Shown here: positions 45,203-56,416 of the stretch, in pieces
Numbering within the stretch: the stretch's first letter is position 1
How the letters are laid out: each line of letters opens with the position of its first letter
Assembly: GCF_030463565.1 (NCBI RefSeq)
Contig: NC_134675.1
Coordinates: 15,645,862-15,709,861 of the forward strand
Source: Pelecanus crispus
Lineage: Eukaryota > Chordata > Aves > Pelecaniformes > Pelecanidae
Direction of reading: 5' to 3'
Length of the DNA stretch: 64,000 bases
The notes under the pieces: model-generated
Databases searched by the model: none
Seen by the model: the letters and a program-made list of their open reading frames with translations, nothing else
What the model was told of the DNA's origin: nothing
Position numbers and translations under genes: made by a program

Positions 45203-48200
45203 GTAACACCCTTACGTGTTTTCTGAAACGATGAAGTTTTATGTATCAGTGGTATGCACACAGATATAGAGACAAAGGGCTAAATTTGCTCTGCATCTGG
45301 CTTGCTGGCCTTGGGTTAAATCTTTCAGTGTTTACTCAGGTAAACTGTTGCTAAAAATACAAAAAAACACATCAGTGACAATTTTCATTCTGTGCCAAAG
45401 GTCTAGACGTTGTTGGGAATTTTATTGGTCAGAGGTTACTGTGTTTGGCTTTGTATCTCTGAAAGAAACCACATCTGCCTATACTGCTGATACATTAAAG
45501 ATTAATGGGCTTGTTTACAAACCCTGGAGATCAAGTGGTATGAAAGCATCTATTACTCTTTGATGTATGTTAGGTATCTTAAATCTCTGATCTAGTAGAT
45601 AATAAATATGAAGTAATCTGAAGATGGAGATACTCCGATTGACCACCATGTTTGAGGTGCGCATGGTGGTATGTGCATTTTGCAGTGTCAGACATTCAGA
45701 TGAGATGTTTAAAGCTGCTGGGGTTTGTCAGTTTGGACATGCATTAAACTCTCTTGGTGCCTTTGTAAGGATGATGGTCTGCCACGATGTTCTTAGTTGG
45801 AGTTGTTTATCCTTTGCCCTTATTATCATAAAAAGATGTTGCTCACCTGTTATCCTTTCGGCATCTTTCTAGCTGAAATATGCTTCTGAGGTTCAGGTTG
45901 CTGTTTGTATGGCGCTTTGTGATCCATCAGACAGAAAGAAACTCCAAAAATGAAAGAATCATCTGCTATATAACTAGCGACACTTGTTTAGATAAATAGA
46001 AGTTTGTAGCACTATATATGTGTAGATGATTTCCCAGCTGTGAAGTTAATACTATTCATATATTCTTCACCATTGTGAGAAGACTAGCCCATCATTCATT
46101 CTTTTTGCTGTTATATATGATCAGGGATATGTGGGGATTAGAGCTGTAAAAGAGACCAAGAAAACATCACATATGCTGTACAGAAATGAGTGTGTGTAAC
46201 AGTTATCCAAGAAAATGCATGAGCTTCTTTATTGAAAATTATTTTGGAGATTAATAAGTGGTGTTCTGTACCCCAAGAGGCAGAGCTTGAATTGTCACCC
46301 ACAGTGAATCAGTCTTTTGTGCCCTTATGTGACATTTCCAAGGTTTTTGCATCTGGAACAGTACCTTGAATTTTATGATAAAAGAGTTGGAAGAGTTTTT
46401 TCAACAGATCAGAAAGGCAGGCTTTCAGGAGGTATGCATTATTGCTGGGGAAAAACTGAGGCGGCAGAGTTGGTATAAAGTGCACAATTTGTTGTTATTT
46501 TAAAAAGTAACCCTTTCATTAAAATTACATGCATCAAAGTCAGATTTCCATTCTCCTGTCGAATCTTGAAAACTGTGAGTGGAAACTTAAACAATATTAT
46601 TTTGAAGAGAAAAGAGAAGTGTGCAGTCTAACCTTGGAGGAGTTGTTCTGTTAGCTGCTGTGGCGTTGTGTTCTAATAACAACTTTAAAGTATTTTAAAT
46701 TTGGAGAGAAGGATGACTTTGGTAATGCCTTGTGTTTGGGAGTAGAGGATTTTAAAGTGAGTTGTCAACTACTAATAGGATTATTTGTAAGCTTCTGGAA
46801 AAAAAACAAAGGGAAAGATTTTTTTATATTAGGTGGAATAAAACAGCAGATGATACATACTATTTAAATACTATATCCTCAAGCTTTAAGACTATATAGA
46901 GTTCTTCACTGTAATATTTTTGGAGACTTTACTTTGAGGAGAGGATTGGGAATAATAAGATACGTGCTTGACTCAACCCATATTTCCTTCAACTTGCATG
47001 TCTCTGTTTCCTTTATAGTTCTGTTTAAATTTGCACTTATTTGTTAGGTTTACCATGCTGAACCAGGGAAAGTTAATCTAAATGAGCTTCCACTAGAGCA
47101 GTGCATGAGCATGATGTATGTAGAGCTGATTTTGTGCCAGAACGCTGTCCTGGAACTGGTTGGAGAAACGTACAGCCAGTCTGCGTGCAGGTGTTAATGA
47201 TCCAGCACCTCTGAGCTAACACTGTCTTCAACACAATATTATCCCTGGTACATACTTGCCATCAGAAAATGGCATAGGCTTGAGATGCTGGTCTCTTGAG
47301 TGTCCATGTTCATCATAGGAATAGGGTTAGAGCTGGGTTACATGTTTGTTGTTGTCGTTCCCTTTACAAAATAGGCAAACTGGAAGAAAACTGAGAGGAA
47401 GATGTTTTTTACACCCAGTATATCGCTGTTTTATTACTTTTAAGAGTTACTTGTAGCAAGGTATAACTTTTTAGTTCCAAATTGTAAACTTCAGATGAAA
47501 ATATGAACTGTTTGGTGTTCTTACAACATAAGAGCTTTCTTTTAAATTTACTAACTGGGATAGTTGTCAGTATTTGAGAATTATTGTATAGACCAAATAA
47601 AAATCAGTTGGTGATAATAGATCATCTGAAAAATAGAGTTGACGTGTCTTTCTTTCAGTGTTTTATTTTCTAGTGTACAACTTCTTTGTGCAGTAAAATG
47701 ACCCCAAAGTGCCCTTAGAAGTGGTAGAAACAGCAGGAAAATGTGTTAACTATTGTGCTTTTAATTGCTCTGGAGTCCAGGTCTTTCTGCCTCCTGTGTT
47801 GAGGACATCATACATGATCTGAAGTATGCAGAAAGGGATTGTCATTTTGGTCACTTGTGTAAAACATGTGGACCAATGGACTGTGGGAATATTTTCAAAC
47901 TGCTTATTATCTTATTAATATAGTAGGTATTTTATGAAATGGCAATAACTTCAGTAGGAGAGTTTAAAAGATTCCTCTCCTCCATCTTGTGCACCCAGTG
48001 TTTAAGGAATTTTCTGTGAGGGAAGGAAGAGCTGGAAGTTCCTGCTCCAGAAGAGACAGAGGAAGGATTTGAACTCCCACATGCCAGTTGAGGACCAACT
48101 TCTGGTTTAGTAGGCTTGAAAACTAAGCTGCACTTTTGTCATTTCTTTTGCAGAACTGATGTATCTTTCAAGAAATACTAGTTTCAGTTGCTTTAAATTT

Positions 48201-50548
48201 GAGAAGAAAAGTAGCCTCTCATCTTCATTTGTAATGGATAATGCCTTCTTTTCTGTGTTTTTAAGGTCTGCTTGTGGAAATTCCCTAGGCGTTCTTGGCA
48301 AAATAATTCCTAAATATTAATTGCTAGAGCTTCACTCAACTGATGAGATCTTCTGACTTACATAATCTTCAACATAAATGCTTACTGCAGGCCTGTGCAA
48401 GTTCAGGTTCAGAAAATTTATGCACATGTGAGAATTTGAGATAGTGTATGCTAGTACTGTAGCTCATGCTGGTCTGGCTATCTTGTCTTGGTATTTGTTT
48501 AGTGAGAGTAGAGAAGTTATGGGGTTTGGGGTTTCTTTCATTGAAGTTTTGTTTGAGGAATTACTATAATTGGCCTCTTGTGATTCCTGAAAGTGGAAGA
48601 AATACTGCCTAACTTGCTGTTTCGTCTCTGCTTTCCAGATTTCTCCTTTCTCTTAACATTATGATGTTAACACTTGATAAACTTTTGGTTATGGTTTTTG
48701 CAAAACAGATTTGAGAAAGTGGCCTAAATGTTTTCTAAGATGTAGGCAGCAATTCTATTTCCTCTTCATGCCAAGATTTAAAAGAATTATTTTAAAAAAA
48801 TCTGAATGACCCTTTTGCTTCTTGATCACCATTTGTGAAAAGTAAAATTAGGCAAATGGTCTTATTTACCTGAAGCAAACTTAATTCTAGAAATGTCTAA
48901 AGAATGTTTAAAGAATGTGCTGGGAGTGTTTTTAGAATATCTTACAAAATTATAGGAAAAAAAAAACCCCAAACATTCCAGGTGGGAATGCATCAAAATT
49001 TCAAGCATCGAAAAACTCCAAACAGCACTGAAACCTGGAGCTCTCTATAATATTTTCAGTGAATTATTTTTTGGGGGGGAGGGGTATGTGTGTTCATAAA
49101 TAAATCAGACTGGTCAGAATTCATACCTGAAATTTTATATCACAATTTAAAAGCAGTGCTCTTCTCTTGCTTGCTTTCTGGTCTCTTAGATTTGTTGTGC
49201 AGACATGTTTTTTCTGTCCCTATTTTTCCTTTATCCACTTTTTTTTTTTTTTCCCCTCCATCCCTCAGATACATACACTTTGCATGAGGTTCAACTCAGG
49301 TAACTTTACTGTCTAAGAGCTAGGCATGTAATCCTAGCCAGATGACCCTCACAACAGTAAAGAGATGGGTACCTACATTTCATCTGTTTAAGGACTTTGA
49401 TGAAAAAGGATGGATTGCTCTAGGATGACTGTTGTATTTCTTGCCCTCTCAGCTTCCCCATTGCTGTTACAGCAATGATGTAGTGTTGTCTGCTTGCTGC
49501 TGAATCACCCAATATTACCTCCCAGTATTTGAAGGTAACCTGAAGGAAACTGAGATTTTTATATGGCTAAAATATGAAAGAATCTAGAAACTATATAAAA
49601 TTATAGCTTCCTTGGTGTGTGTAAATCACACAGAGGACAACAATGATCAAGACTAAAATTGAGCAATGGCCTTACTTGAAGAAGATTAAACAGGGAAAAA
49701 AATTTTGACCTCTATGTCCTGTCTACCTAAAAGATGCATGGGTGGTCTTAAATATGTTTGTTTTTTCTCCTTTCCTCTCCCTCCCCCATCTCTTCTTACC
49801 TTACCTTTCTAAAGGAGCAAGATTCATGCAGTCATGATGTGTTTCTCTTTCCTGTTACCTTTTGAAACCTGTTAGCCTGATATCATACAAATTCGATGAT
49901 GGAGAGATGTTTCATAGCTGATAAAATCCCAGTGATTTCTTTCGAAAACAGCTGTTAGCAGAGGAAGTGTATAACTGTTCCTCCCATGGGAAAGACTGCA
50001 TGCATTACTGCACACCAGAAAGTCTATCCAGACTGCCCATTTAGTCCCAACAGGCTGGAGAAGTTTTGATCAGAGCTCACACCCATAGATTTGACCAAAG
50101 GCAGTACATTGTCAGCTCTTGTGCTCTTACGGGTGCTTGCTCACCGCAGGTATTAAGGCCTTGTCTACTGGGAAAACCTTGTGGACAGCTAGAGAGTAGC
50201 AGGACAGTGTAGATACTGAAGAAGTAAAAATTATTTTGTAGAAAGAGGAAGTAATTTTATTTCAAAAACTATGTAATACCTTTTCAGATTGAAGCTTATG
50301 AAGAATCTAGATGGTGAGATGGTTCTCTCTTGCAGCTGAGAGAACTCCAGGTCTTGCTAAAAGGACTTCCATCCAAACAGGGAAGACAAGAATTGGTAGA
50401 CTAAAACCAGAAAGTAGCTCTAAGCACATTATCAAAACCAAACAAGCTGGCTGATTTTTCTATTTTGCAAGTCACCTTTGAAACAAGGACATGTTTCAGC
50501 CTTTCCAGCGTCTTTCCATGACTTCATTGTTAGACTTTGTTTGAACAG
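45203..50548 (+). other. SNX18 intron 1, first part
   Basis: It starts with the splice donor GTAACA at 45203. The sequence is AT-rich with short T and A runs and shows no recognisable gene, exon or named repeat up to provirus 2. The target duplication AACAG (50544-50548) ends it. Confidence 0.7.
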
Positions 50549-51118
50549 TGTCCTGGTTTCGGCTGGGATAGAGTTAATTTTCTTCCTAGCAGCAGGCATA
50601 GTGCTGTGTTTTGGATTTAGTAGGAGAAGAATGTTGATAACATGCTGATGTTTTTAGTTGTTGCTGAGTACTGCTTATGCTAGTCAAGGACTTTTTCAGC
50701 TTCCCATGCTCTGCCAGGCGCACAAGAAACTGGGAGGGGGCACAGCCAGAATAGTTGATCCAAACTGACCAAAGGGCTATTCCATACCATATGACGTCAT
50801 GCTCAGTATATAAACTGGGGGGGGTTGGCCGGGGAGCAGCGACCGCTGCTCGGGAACTGTCTGGGTATCGGTTGTCGGGTGGTGAGCAATTGCATTGTGC
50901 ATCACTTGCTTTGTATATTATTATTACTGTTATTATTATTATATTGTTGTTATTATTATTTTACTTTATTTTATTTTAATTATTAAACTATTCTTATCTC
51001 AACCCAGGAGTGTTTCTCACTCTTACTCCTCCGATTCTCTCCCCCATCCCATCGGGGTAGGGGGAGTGAGCGAGCGGCTGAGTGGTACTGAGTTGCTGGC
51101 TGGGACTAAACCACGACA
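50549..51118 (+). repeat. Provirus 2 5' LTR
   Basis: A 570-bp LTR from TGTCCTGG to CCACGACA. After the TATA box lie the R-region near-palindrome GAGCAGCGACCGCTGCTC, a TTATTA-rich tract, an ATTAAA candidate polyadenylation signal near 50987, and the U5 end. As it is sense to SNX18, both its promoter and its polyadenylation signal could affect host transcripts. Confidence 0.96.
50792..50814 (+). promoter_or_regulatory. LTR core promoter: CRE palindrome and TATA box
   Basis: TGACGTCA (50792-50799) is a perfect CRE/ATF site. TATATAAA (50807-50814) follows seven bases later. The same arrangement is present in both LTRs of both proviruses and in the solo LTRs at 41025 and 58352. Older LTRs at 40145 and 62158 carry TGATGTCA instead. 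Confidence 0.8.
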
Positions 51119-51126
51119 GTCCTTTT

Positions 51127-51144
51127 TGGCGCCCAACGTGGGGC
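51127..51144 (+). other. Provirus 2 primer binding site (tRNA-Lys1,2 type)
   Basis: TGGCGCCCAACGTGGGGC is the standard tRNA-Lys1,2 primer binding site. It lies eight bases after the LTR end, a longer gap than the few bases usual in retroviruses. The gap sequence GTCCTTTT is the same in provirus 1. Confidence 0.92.
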
Positions 51145-51237
51145 CGAAGGGTTTGAGATAAGAACAGATTAACTAGAGTGTATTAAGGAGTCTGTTAACA
51201 GTTGCCGGTCATGATATTAGTTCATCTGATCTGTACC

Positions 51238-53233
51238 ATGTTCTTTTCTTGGCTGTGCATGTTAAAGCTTGGTGTTGGTCTGTGCATTGCGCTATGCTCT
51301 GTAGTGATTAAGGATGTTTTGATTGGGAGGTTCCTTATCAAAATCCTGACCTTGAGCATGGTTTTGTATCTGGGTTTTATACACAAGTCATTACTGTACT
51401 TCGGGTACCACCTCATGGAGAGAGTTAGCAATTATACCTTTCCCTCGGAGACGTCTGTTGTGGAGGAACTACAGAATGGCACCTTCATTACCTTATTCTA
51501 TAATGCTTCCTCCCTCATTACAGAAAGTTTTCAGTATTTTGAACATCCCTGGGCAGTTAAGATACTTCTATTGATACTTCTTGGGAATATTGTTTTGGTT
51601 TTGACAAAGGTTAGTAAGCAATTTAAGAATATCATCCAGAGATCTGCCCCAAGGCTGGAGAGTTATGAGTGGCAGGGTGTGTGGGATCGTATGCACAAGT
51701 ACCTAGGGCAGTGGGGACCTCCAGTGTTTTGGAACTTCACCCCTGAACAAGTGCAGAATCCTGAAGAACTAGTAAAGTATTTGGAAGAAGTATGTTCTCA
51801 CCCTGGCAACTCCAAAGAGACACAACTCATTGCAACATGCTGGGGACTGGCTCATGCTTATAGAGCCCTGTTCAACACTATTCAGTACCCTCAAGGGAAA
51901 GAGAGGGTCTCTGGATCTGATGACAAAACAACAGGCACTGTGGCTACTCCAACCACAGCCATGAGCACTGTGGCTACTCCAACCACAGCCACAAGCACTG
52001 CAGCTACTCCAACACCCACCACAGGCACTGCGGCTACTCCAACACCCACCACAGGTACTGCAGCCACTCCAACCCCAGTGGCAGGCACTGCGGCTAAACC
52101 AGAGAACCAACCTGCGCCGGTATCAGTTGCCCCTATACAGAAGAAAAAAATACACAAGGAAATCAGTTCGTTTAGTAAGGGATGAAGATGAACCAGGGCC
52201 ATCACGAGAACCAGAGGAGGAAGAACCCATAAATGAGATGGTGACCACCCGATCCCTATCCCTGAGTGAGCTGCGAGATATGCGAAAAGATTTTGGTCGT
52301 CATCCAGGCGAGCACATCATCACCTGGCTGCTCCGATGCTGGGATAACGGGGCCAGTAGCCTGGATTTAGAGGGTAGGGAAGCCAAGCAGCTGGGATCCC
52401 TTTCCAGGGAAGGGGGCATTGACAAAGCAATTGGAAAAGGGGCAAAACCGCTCAGCCTCTGGAGGCGACTTCTGTCAAGCGTGAAGGAAAGGTATCCCTT
52501 CAAGGAGGATGTTTTATACCGCCCAAGCAAATGGACCACCGTAGAGAAGGGTATCCAGTACCTGAGGGAATTAGGCGTGCTGGAGGTGATTTACAGTGAC
52601 CTGAATGATGAGCAGTTAACCAAAGACCCAGATGAAGTCAGGTGCACACAATCCATGTGGCGGAAGGTGGTACGGAGCGCACCAGCATCGTATTCCAACT
52701 CGTTGGCAATACTAGCCTGGAAAGACGACGAGGCACCAACGGTGGATGAAGTGGCTAGACAACTCCGGGACTACGAAGAAAAGCTCTCTTCCTCCCTACG
52801 GGCCTGTGTCTCGGCTGTGGAAAAACTGTCTGAAAAAATATGCCAAGAGTTCCAACAACTCAGAGAGGATCTGTCCTACTCCCCACCTGCACGGACCAGT
52901 GTCTCAGCCATTAGGAGTCAACGTCCCTATGCTCAAGAGAGAGGATATAGAGGATACACACCACGGGGCACCCTGTGGTTTTGCCTGCGTGATTATGGAG
53001 AGGACATGAGAAAGTGGGATGGAAAACCCACCTCAACCTTAGAGGCACGGGTGCGTGAGTTGCAAGGAAAAACTATTAGGAAAGGCGGTTCTCCCAGGAA
53101 GATTGCAGCTCCAGTTTCCAGTGAGCAGTTCCCGAGACAGAGTAAGAGGGCTAATTTTACTTCCGACCTTGATCAGGGGACTTTTGATTCACATTTACAG
53201 GAAGTGAACAGCGAATACTGTGACCAGTGTTAG
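51238..53233 (+). pseudogene. Provirus 2 gag, one-base frame break
   Basis: An ATG at 51238 is shared with provirus 1; another ATG at 51211 exists only in this copy. The N-terminal 140 or so residues have two or three hydrophobic segments, the last being WAVKILLLILLGNIVLVL. Between them lies a stretch with NYT, NGT and NAS sequons. Then come a soluble part (YEWQGVWDRM), five Thr/Pro units and a charged stretch. An A run of seven (52144-52150), against six in provirus 1, changes the frame, so the first frame ends at 52185. The remaining capsid and basic C-terminal part stays open in the other frame to TAG 53231-53233. No zinc knuckle is seen. Role: virion structural protein; the membrane-like N-terminus is unusual. 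Confidence 0.88.
51934..52083 (+). repeat. Five 30-bp units in gag coding a Thr/Pro/Ala linker
   Basis: Five consecutive 30-base units of the form GGCACTGCGGCTACTCCAAC plus ten bases encode 10-residue repeats such as GTAATPTPTT. Provirus 1 also has five units (about 38330-38485) but with a different order of variants. The region would be a flexible, possibly O-glycosylated linker. Confidence 0.9.
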
Positions 53234-53261
53234 AGGGGCCCTGCCTCCAGCCAGGTGGAGG
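53231..53261 (+). promoter_or_regulatory. Gag-pol junction: in-frame UAG with downstream hairpin
   Basis: Gag ends in TAG (53231-53233) and pol continues in the same frame with no ATG of its own. Ten bases later CCTCCA (53244-53249) can pair with TGGAGG (53256-53261) around a six-base loop. The arrangement is unchanged in provirus 1 (TAG 37189-37191; arms 37161-37166 and 37173-37178). It resembles the stop-codon readthrough design of gammaretroviruses. Readthrough itself is inferred. Confidence 0.6.
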
Positions 53262-56200
53262 AAAGGGACAACCGGGTTTACTGGACTGTGTGGATTCGAT
53301 GGCCTGGAACGTCAGACCCACAGGAGTATAAGGCTCTAGTGGACACTGGTGCACAGTGCACGCTAATGCCATCAAACTATAGAGGGGCAGAACCCATTTG
53401 TATTTCTGGAGTGACAGGGGGATCCCAACAGCTAACTGTACTGGAAGCTGAAGTGAGCCTAACTGGGAATGAGTGGCAAAAGCACCCCATTGTGACTGGC
53501 CCAGATGCTCCGTGCATCCTTGGCATAGACTACCTCAGGAGAGGGTATTTCAAGGACCCAAAAGGGTACCGGTGGGCTTTTGGTATAGCTGCTTTGGAGA
53601 CAGAGGAAATTAAACAGTTGTCCACCTTGCCCGGTCTCTCAGAGGACCCTTCAATTGTAGGGTTGCTGAAGGTTGAGGAACAACAGGTGCCAATTGCTAC
53701 CACAACTGTGCACAGGCGGCAATATCGCACCAACCGAGACTCCCTGATTCCCATCCATAACCTGATTCGTCGACTGGAGAGCCAGGGAGTGATCAGCAAG
53801 ACTCGCTCACCCTTTAACAGTCCCATATGGCCAGTGCGAAAGTCTAATGGGGAGTGGAGACTAACAGTGGACTATCGTGGCCTGAATGAAGTTACACCGC
53901 CGCTGAGTGCTGCCGTGCCAGACATGCTAGAACTTCAATATGAACTGGAGTCAAAGGCAGCTAAGTGGTATGCCACAATTGATATTGCTAATGCATTTTT
54001 CTCCATCCCTTTGGCAGCAGAGTGCAGACCCCAGTTTGCTTTTACCTGGAGGGGTGTTCAGTACACCTGGAACCGACTGCCCCAGGGGTGGAAGCACAGC
54101 CCCACCATTTGCCATGGACTGATCCAGACAGCACTGGAACAGGGTGAAGCTCCAGAACATCTGCAGTACATTGATGACATCATTGTGTGGGGCAACACAG
54201 CAGAAGACGTTTTTGAGAAGGGAAAGAAAATAGTCCAAATCCTTCTGAAGGCTGGTTTTGCCATAAAACAGAGTAAGGTCAAGGGGCCTGCACAAGAGAT
54301 CCAGTTTTTAGGAATAAAATGGCAAGATGGACGTCGTCAGATCCCAATGGATGTGATCAACAAAATAACAGCTATGTCCTCACCAACTAGCAAAAAGGAA
54401 ACACAAGCTTTCTTAGGCGTTGTGGGGTTTTGGAGAATGCATATTCCAAATTACAGCCAGATCGTAAGCCCTCTCTATCAAGTGACCCGGAAGAAGAACG
54501 AATTCAAATGGGGCCCTGAGCAACAACAAGCCTTTGAACAAATTAAACGTGAGATAGTTCATGCAGTAGCCCTTGGGCCAGTCCGGGCAGGGCAGGATAT
54601 TAAAAATGTGCTCTACACCGCAGCCGGGGAGAATGGCCCTACCTGGAGCCTCTGGCAGAAAGCACCAGGGGAGACTCGAGGTCGACCCCTAGGGTTTTGG
54701 AGTCGGGGATACAGAGGATCCGAAGCCCGCTATACTCCAACTGAGAAAGAGATACTGGCAGCATATGAAGGGGTTCGAGCTGCTTCAGAAGTGGTTGGTA
54801 CTGAAGCACAGCTCCTGCTGGCACCCCGACTGCCGGTGTTGGGCTGGATGTTCAAAGGGAGGGTCCCCTCTACACATCATGCAACTGATGCTACATGGAG
54901 TAAGTGGGTTGCATTGATCACACAACGGGCTCGAATAGGAAACCCCAGTCGCCCAGGAATCTTGGAAGTGATCATGGACTGGCCAGAAGGAAAAAACCTT
55001 AGAATATCACCAGAGGAGGAGGTGACACGTGCTGAAGAGGCCCCACTGTATAATAAATTGCCAGAAAATGAAAAGCAATATGCCCTGTTCACTGATGGGT
55101 CCTGTCGTCTTGTGGGAAAGCATCGGAGGTGGAAAGCTGCTGTATGGAGTCCTATACGACAAGTGGCAGAAACTGCTGAAGGAGAAGGGGAGTCGAGTCA
55201 GTTTGCAGAGGTGAAAGCCATTCAGCTGGCTTTAGATATTGCTGAAAGAGAAAAGTGGCCAGTCCTTTATCTCTATACTGACTCATGGATGGTGGCAAAT
55301 GCCCTGTGGGGGTGGCTGCAGCAATGGAAGCAGAGCAACTGGCAGCGCAGAGGCAAACCAATCTGGGCTGCCGCATTGTGGCAAGATATTGCTGCCCGGG
55401 TAGAGAACCTGGCTGTAAAAGTTCGTCATGTAGATGCTCATGTACCTAAGAGTCGGGCCACTGAAGAACATCAAAACAACCAGCAAGTAGATCAGGCTGC
55501 TAAGATTGAAGTGGCTCAGGTGGATTTGGACTGGCAACATAAGGGTGAATTATTTATAGCTCGGTGGGCCCATGACGCCTCAGGCCATCAAGGAAGGGAT
55601 GCAACGTATAAATGGGCTCGTGATCGAGGGGTGGACTTAACTATGGACAGTATTGCACAGGTTATTCATGAGTGTGAAACATGCGCTGCAATCAAGCAAG
55701 CCAAGCAGTTCAAGCCCCTTGGGTATAGTGAACGATGGCTGAAATATAAATATGGGGAGGCCTGGCAGATTGATTACATCACGCTCCCACAGACCCGCCA
55801 GGGCAAGCGCTATGTGCTCACCATGGTGGAAGCAACCACTGGGTGGTTGGAAACATATCCCGTGCCCCATGCCACCGCCCGGAACACCATCCTGGGCCTT
55901 GAAAAGCAAGTCCTGTGGCGACATGGCACCCCAGAAAGAATTGAGTCAGACAACGGGACTCATTTCCGAAACAACCTCATAGACACCTGGGCCAAAGAGC
56001 ACGGCATTGAGTGGGTGTATCACATCCCTTACCATGCACCAGCCTCCGGGAAAATTGAGCGATACAATGGATTGTTAAAGACTACCCTGAGAGCAATGGG
56101 TGGTGGGACGTTTAAACATTGGGATACGCATTTAGCAAAAGCCACCTGGTTAGTCAACACCAGGGGATCTGCCAATCGAGCTGGCCCTGCCCAATCAAAA

Positions 56201-56416
56201 CTTTTACGTACTGTAGAAGGAGATAAAGTTCCTGTAGTGCACATGAAAAATATGCTGGGGAAGACAGTCTGGATTACGTCCCCCTCTGGCAAAGGCAAAC
56301 CCATTCGTGGGATTGCTTTTGCTCAAGGACCTGGGTGCACTTGGTGGGTGATGCGAAAGGATGGGGAAGCCCAATGTGTACCTCAAGGGAATTTGATTTT
56401 GGGTGAAAATAGCTAA
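53234..56416 (+). CDS. pol: Provirus 2 pol: protease, RT, RNase H, integrase
   Basis: The frame is open for about 1060 codons from the gag UAG to TAA at 56414-56416. Protease has DTGA from 53342. RT has the YIDD motif at 54167-54178. RNase H has FTDGS (Asp 55094-55096), YTDSW and HVDAH. Integrase has an HHCC finger near 55570-55690 and catalytic Asp (55772), Asp (55949) and Glu (56057), the last two separated by 35 residues as the family requires. All key residues look present. There is no own start codon, so expression would depend on readthrough. ERVL relatives in mammals often carry a dUTPase after integrase, which is absent here. Activity is not shown, since gag of this copy is broken. 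Confidence 0.93.
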   Translation, partial: RGPASSQVEERDNRVYWTVWIRWPGTSDPQEYKALVDTGAQCTLMPSNYRGAEPICISGVTGGSQQLTVLEAEVSLTGNEWQKHPIVTGPDAPCILGIDYLRRGYFKDPKGYRWAFGIAALETEEIKQLSTLPGLSEDPSIVGLLKVEEQQVPIATTTVHRRQYRTNRDSLIPIHNLIRRLESQGVISKTRSPFNSPIWPVRKSNGEWRLTVDYRGLNEVTPPLSAAVPDMLELQYELESKAAKWYATIDIANAFFSIPLAAECRPQFAFTWRGVQYTWNRLPQGWKHSPTICHGLIQTALEQGEAPEHLQYIDDIIVWGNTAEDVFEKGKKIVQILLKAGFAIKQSKVKGPAQEIQFLGIKWQDGRRQIPMDVINKITAMSSPTSKKETQAFLGVVGFWRMHIPNYSQIVSPLYQVTRKKNEFKWGPEQQQAFEQIKREIVHAVALGPVRAGQDIKNVLYTAAGENGPTWSLWQKAPGETRGRPLGFWSRGYRGSEARYTPTEKEILAAYEGVRAASEVVGTEAQLLLAPRLPVLGWMFKGRVPSTHHATDATWSKWVALITQRARIGNPSRPGILEVIMDWPEGKNLRISPEEEVTRAEEAPLYNKLPENEKQYALFTDGSCRLVGKHRRWKAAVWSPIRQVAETAEGEGESSQFAEVKAIQLALDIAEREKWPVLYLYTDSWMVANALWGWLQQWKQSNWQRRGKPIWAAALWQDIAARVENLAVKVRHVDAHVPKSRATEEHQNNQQVDQAAKIEVAQVDLDWQHKGELFIARWAHDASGHQGRDATYKWARDRGVDLTMDSIAQVIHECETCAAIKQAKQFKPLGYSERWLKYKYGEAWQIDYITLPQTRQGKRYVLTMVEATTGWLETYPVPHATARNTILGLEKQVLWRHGTPERIESDNGTHFRNNLIDTWAKEHGIEWVYHIPYHAPASGKIERYNGLLKTTLRAMGGGTFKHWDTHLAKATWLVNTRGSANRAGPAQSKLLRTVEGDKVPVVHMKNMLGKTVWITSPSGKGKPIRGIAFAQGPGCTWWVMRKDGEAQCVPQGNLILGENS

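Noticed and set aside
52144-52150. A7 run as a programmed -1 frameshift site
   Set aside because: The second half of gag lies in the frame that a -1 shift would not reach, and provirus 1 has six A with a continuous frame.
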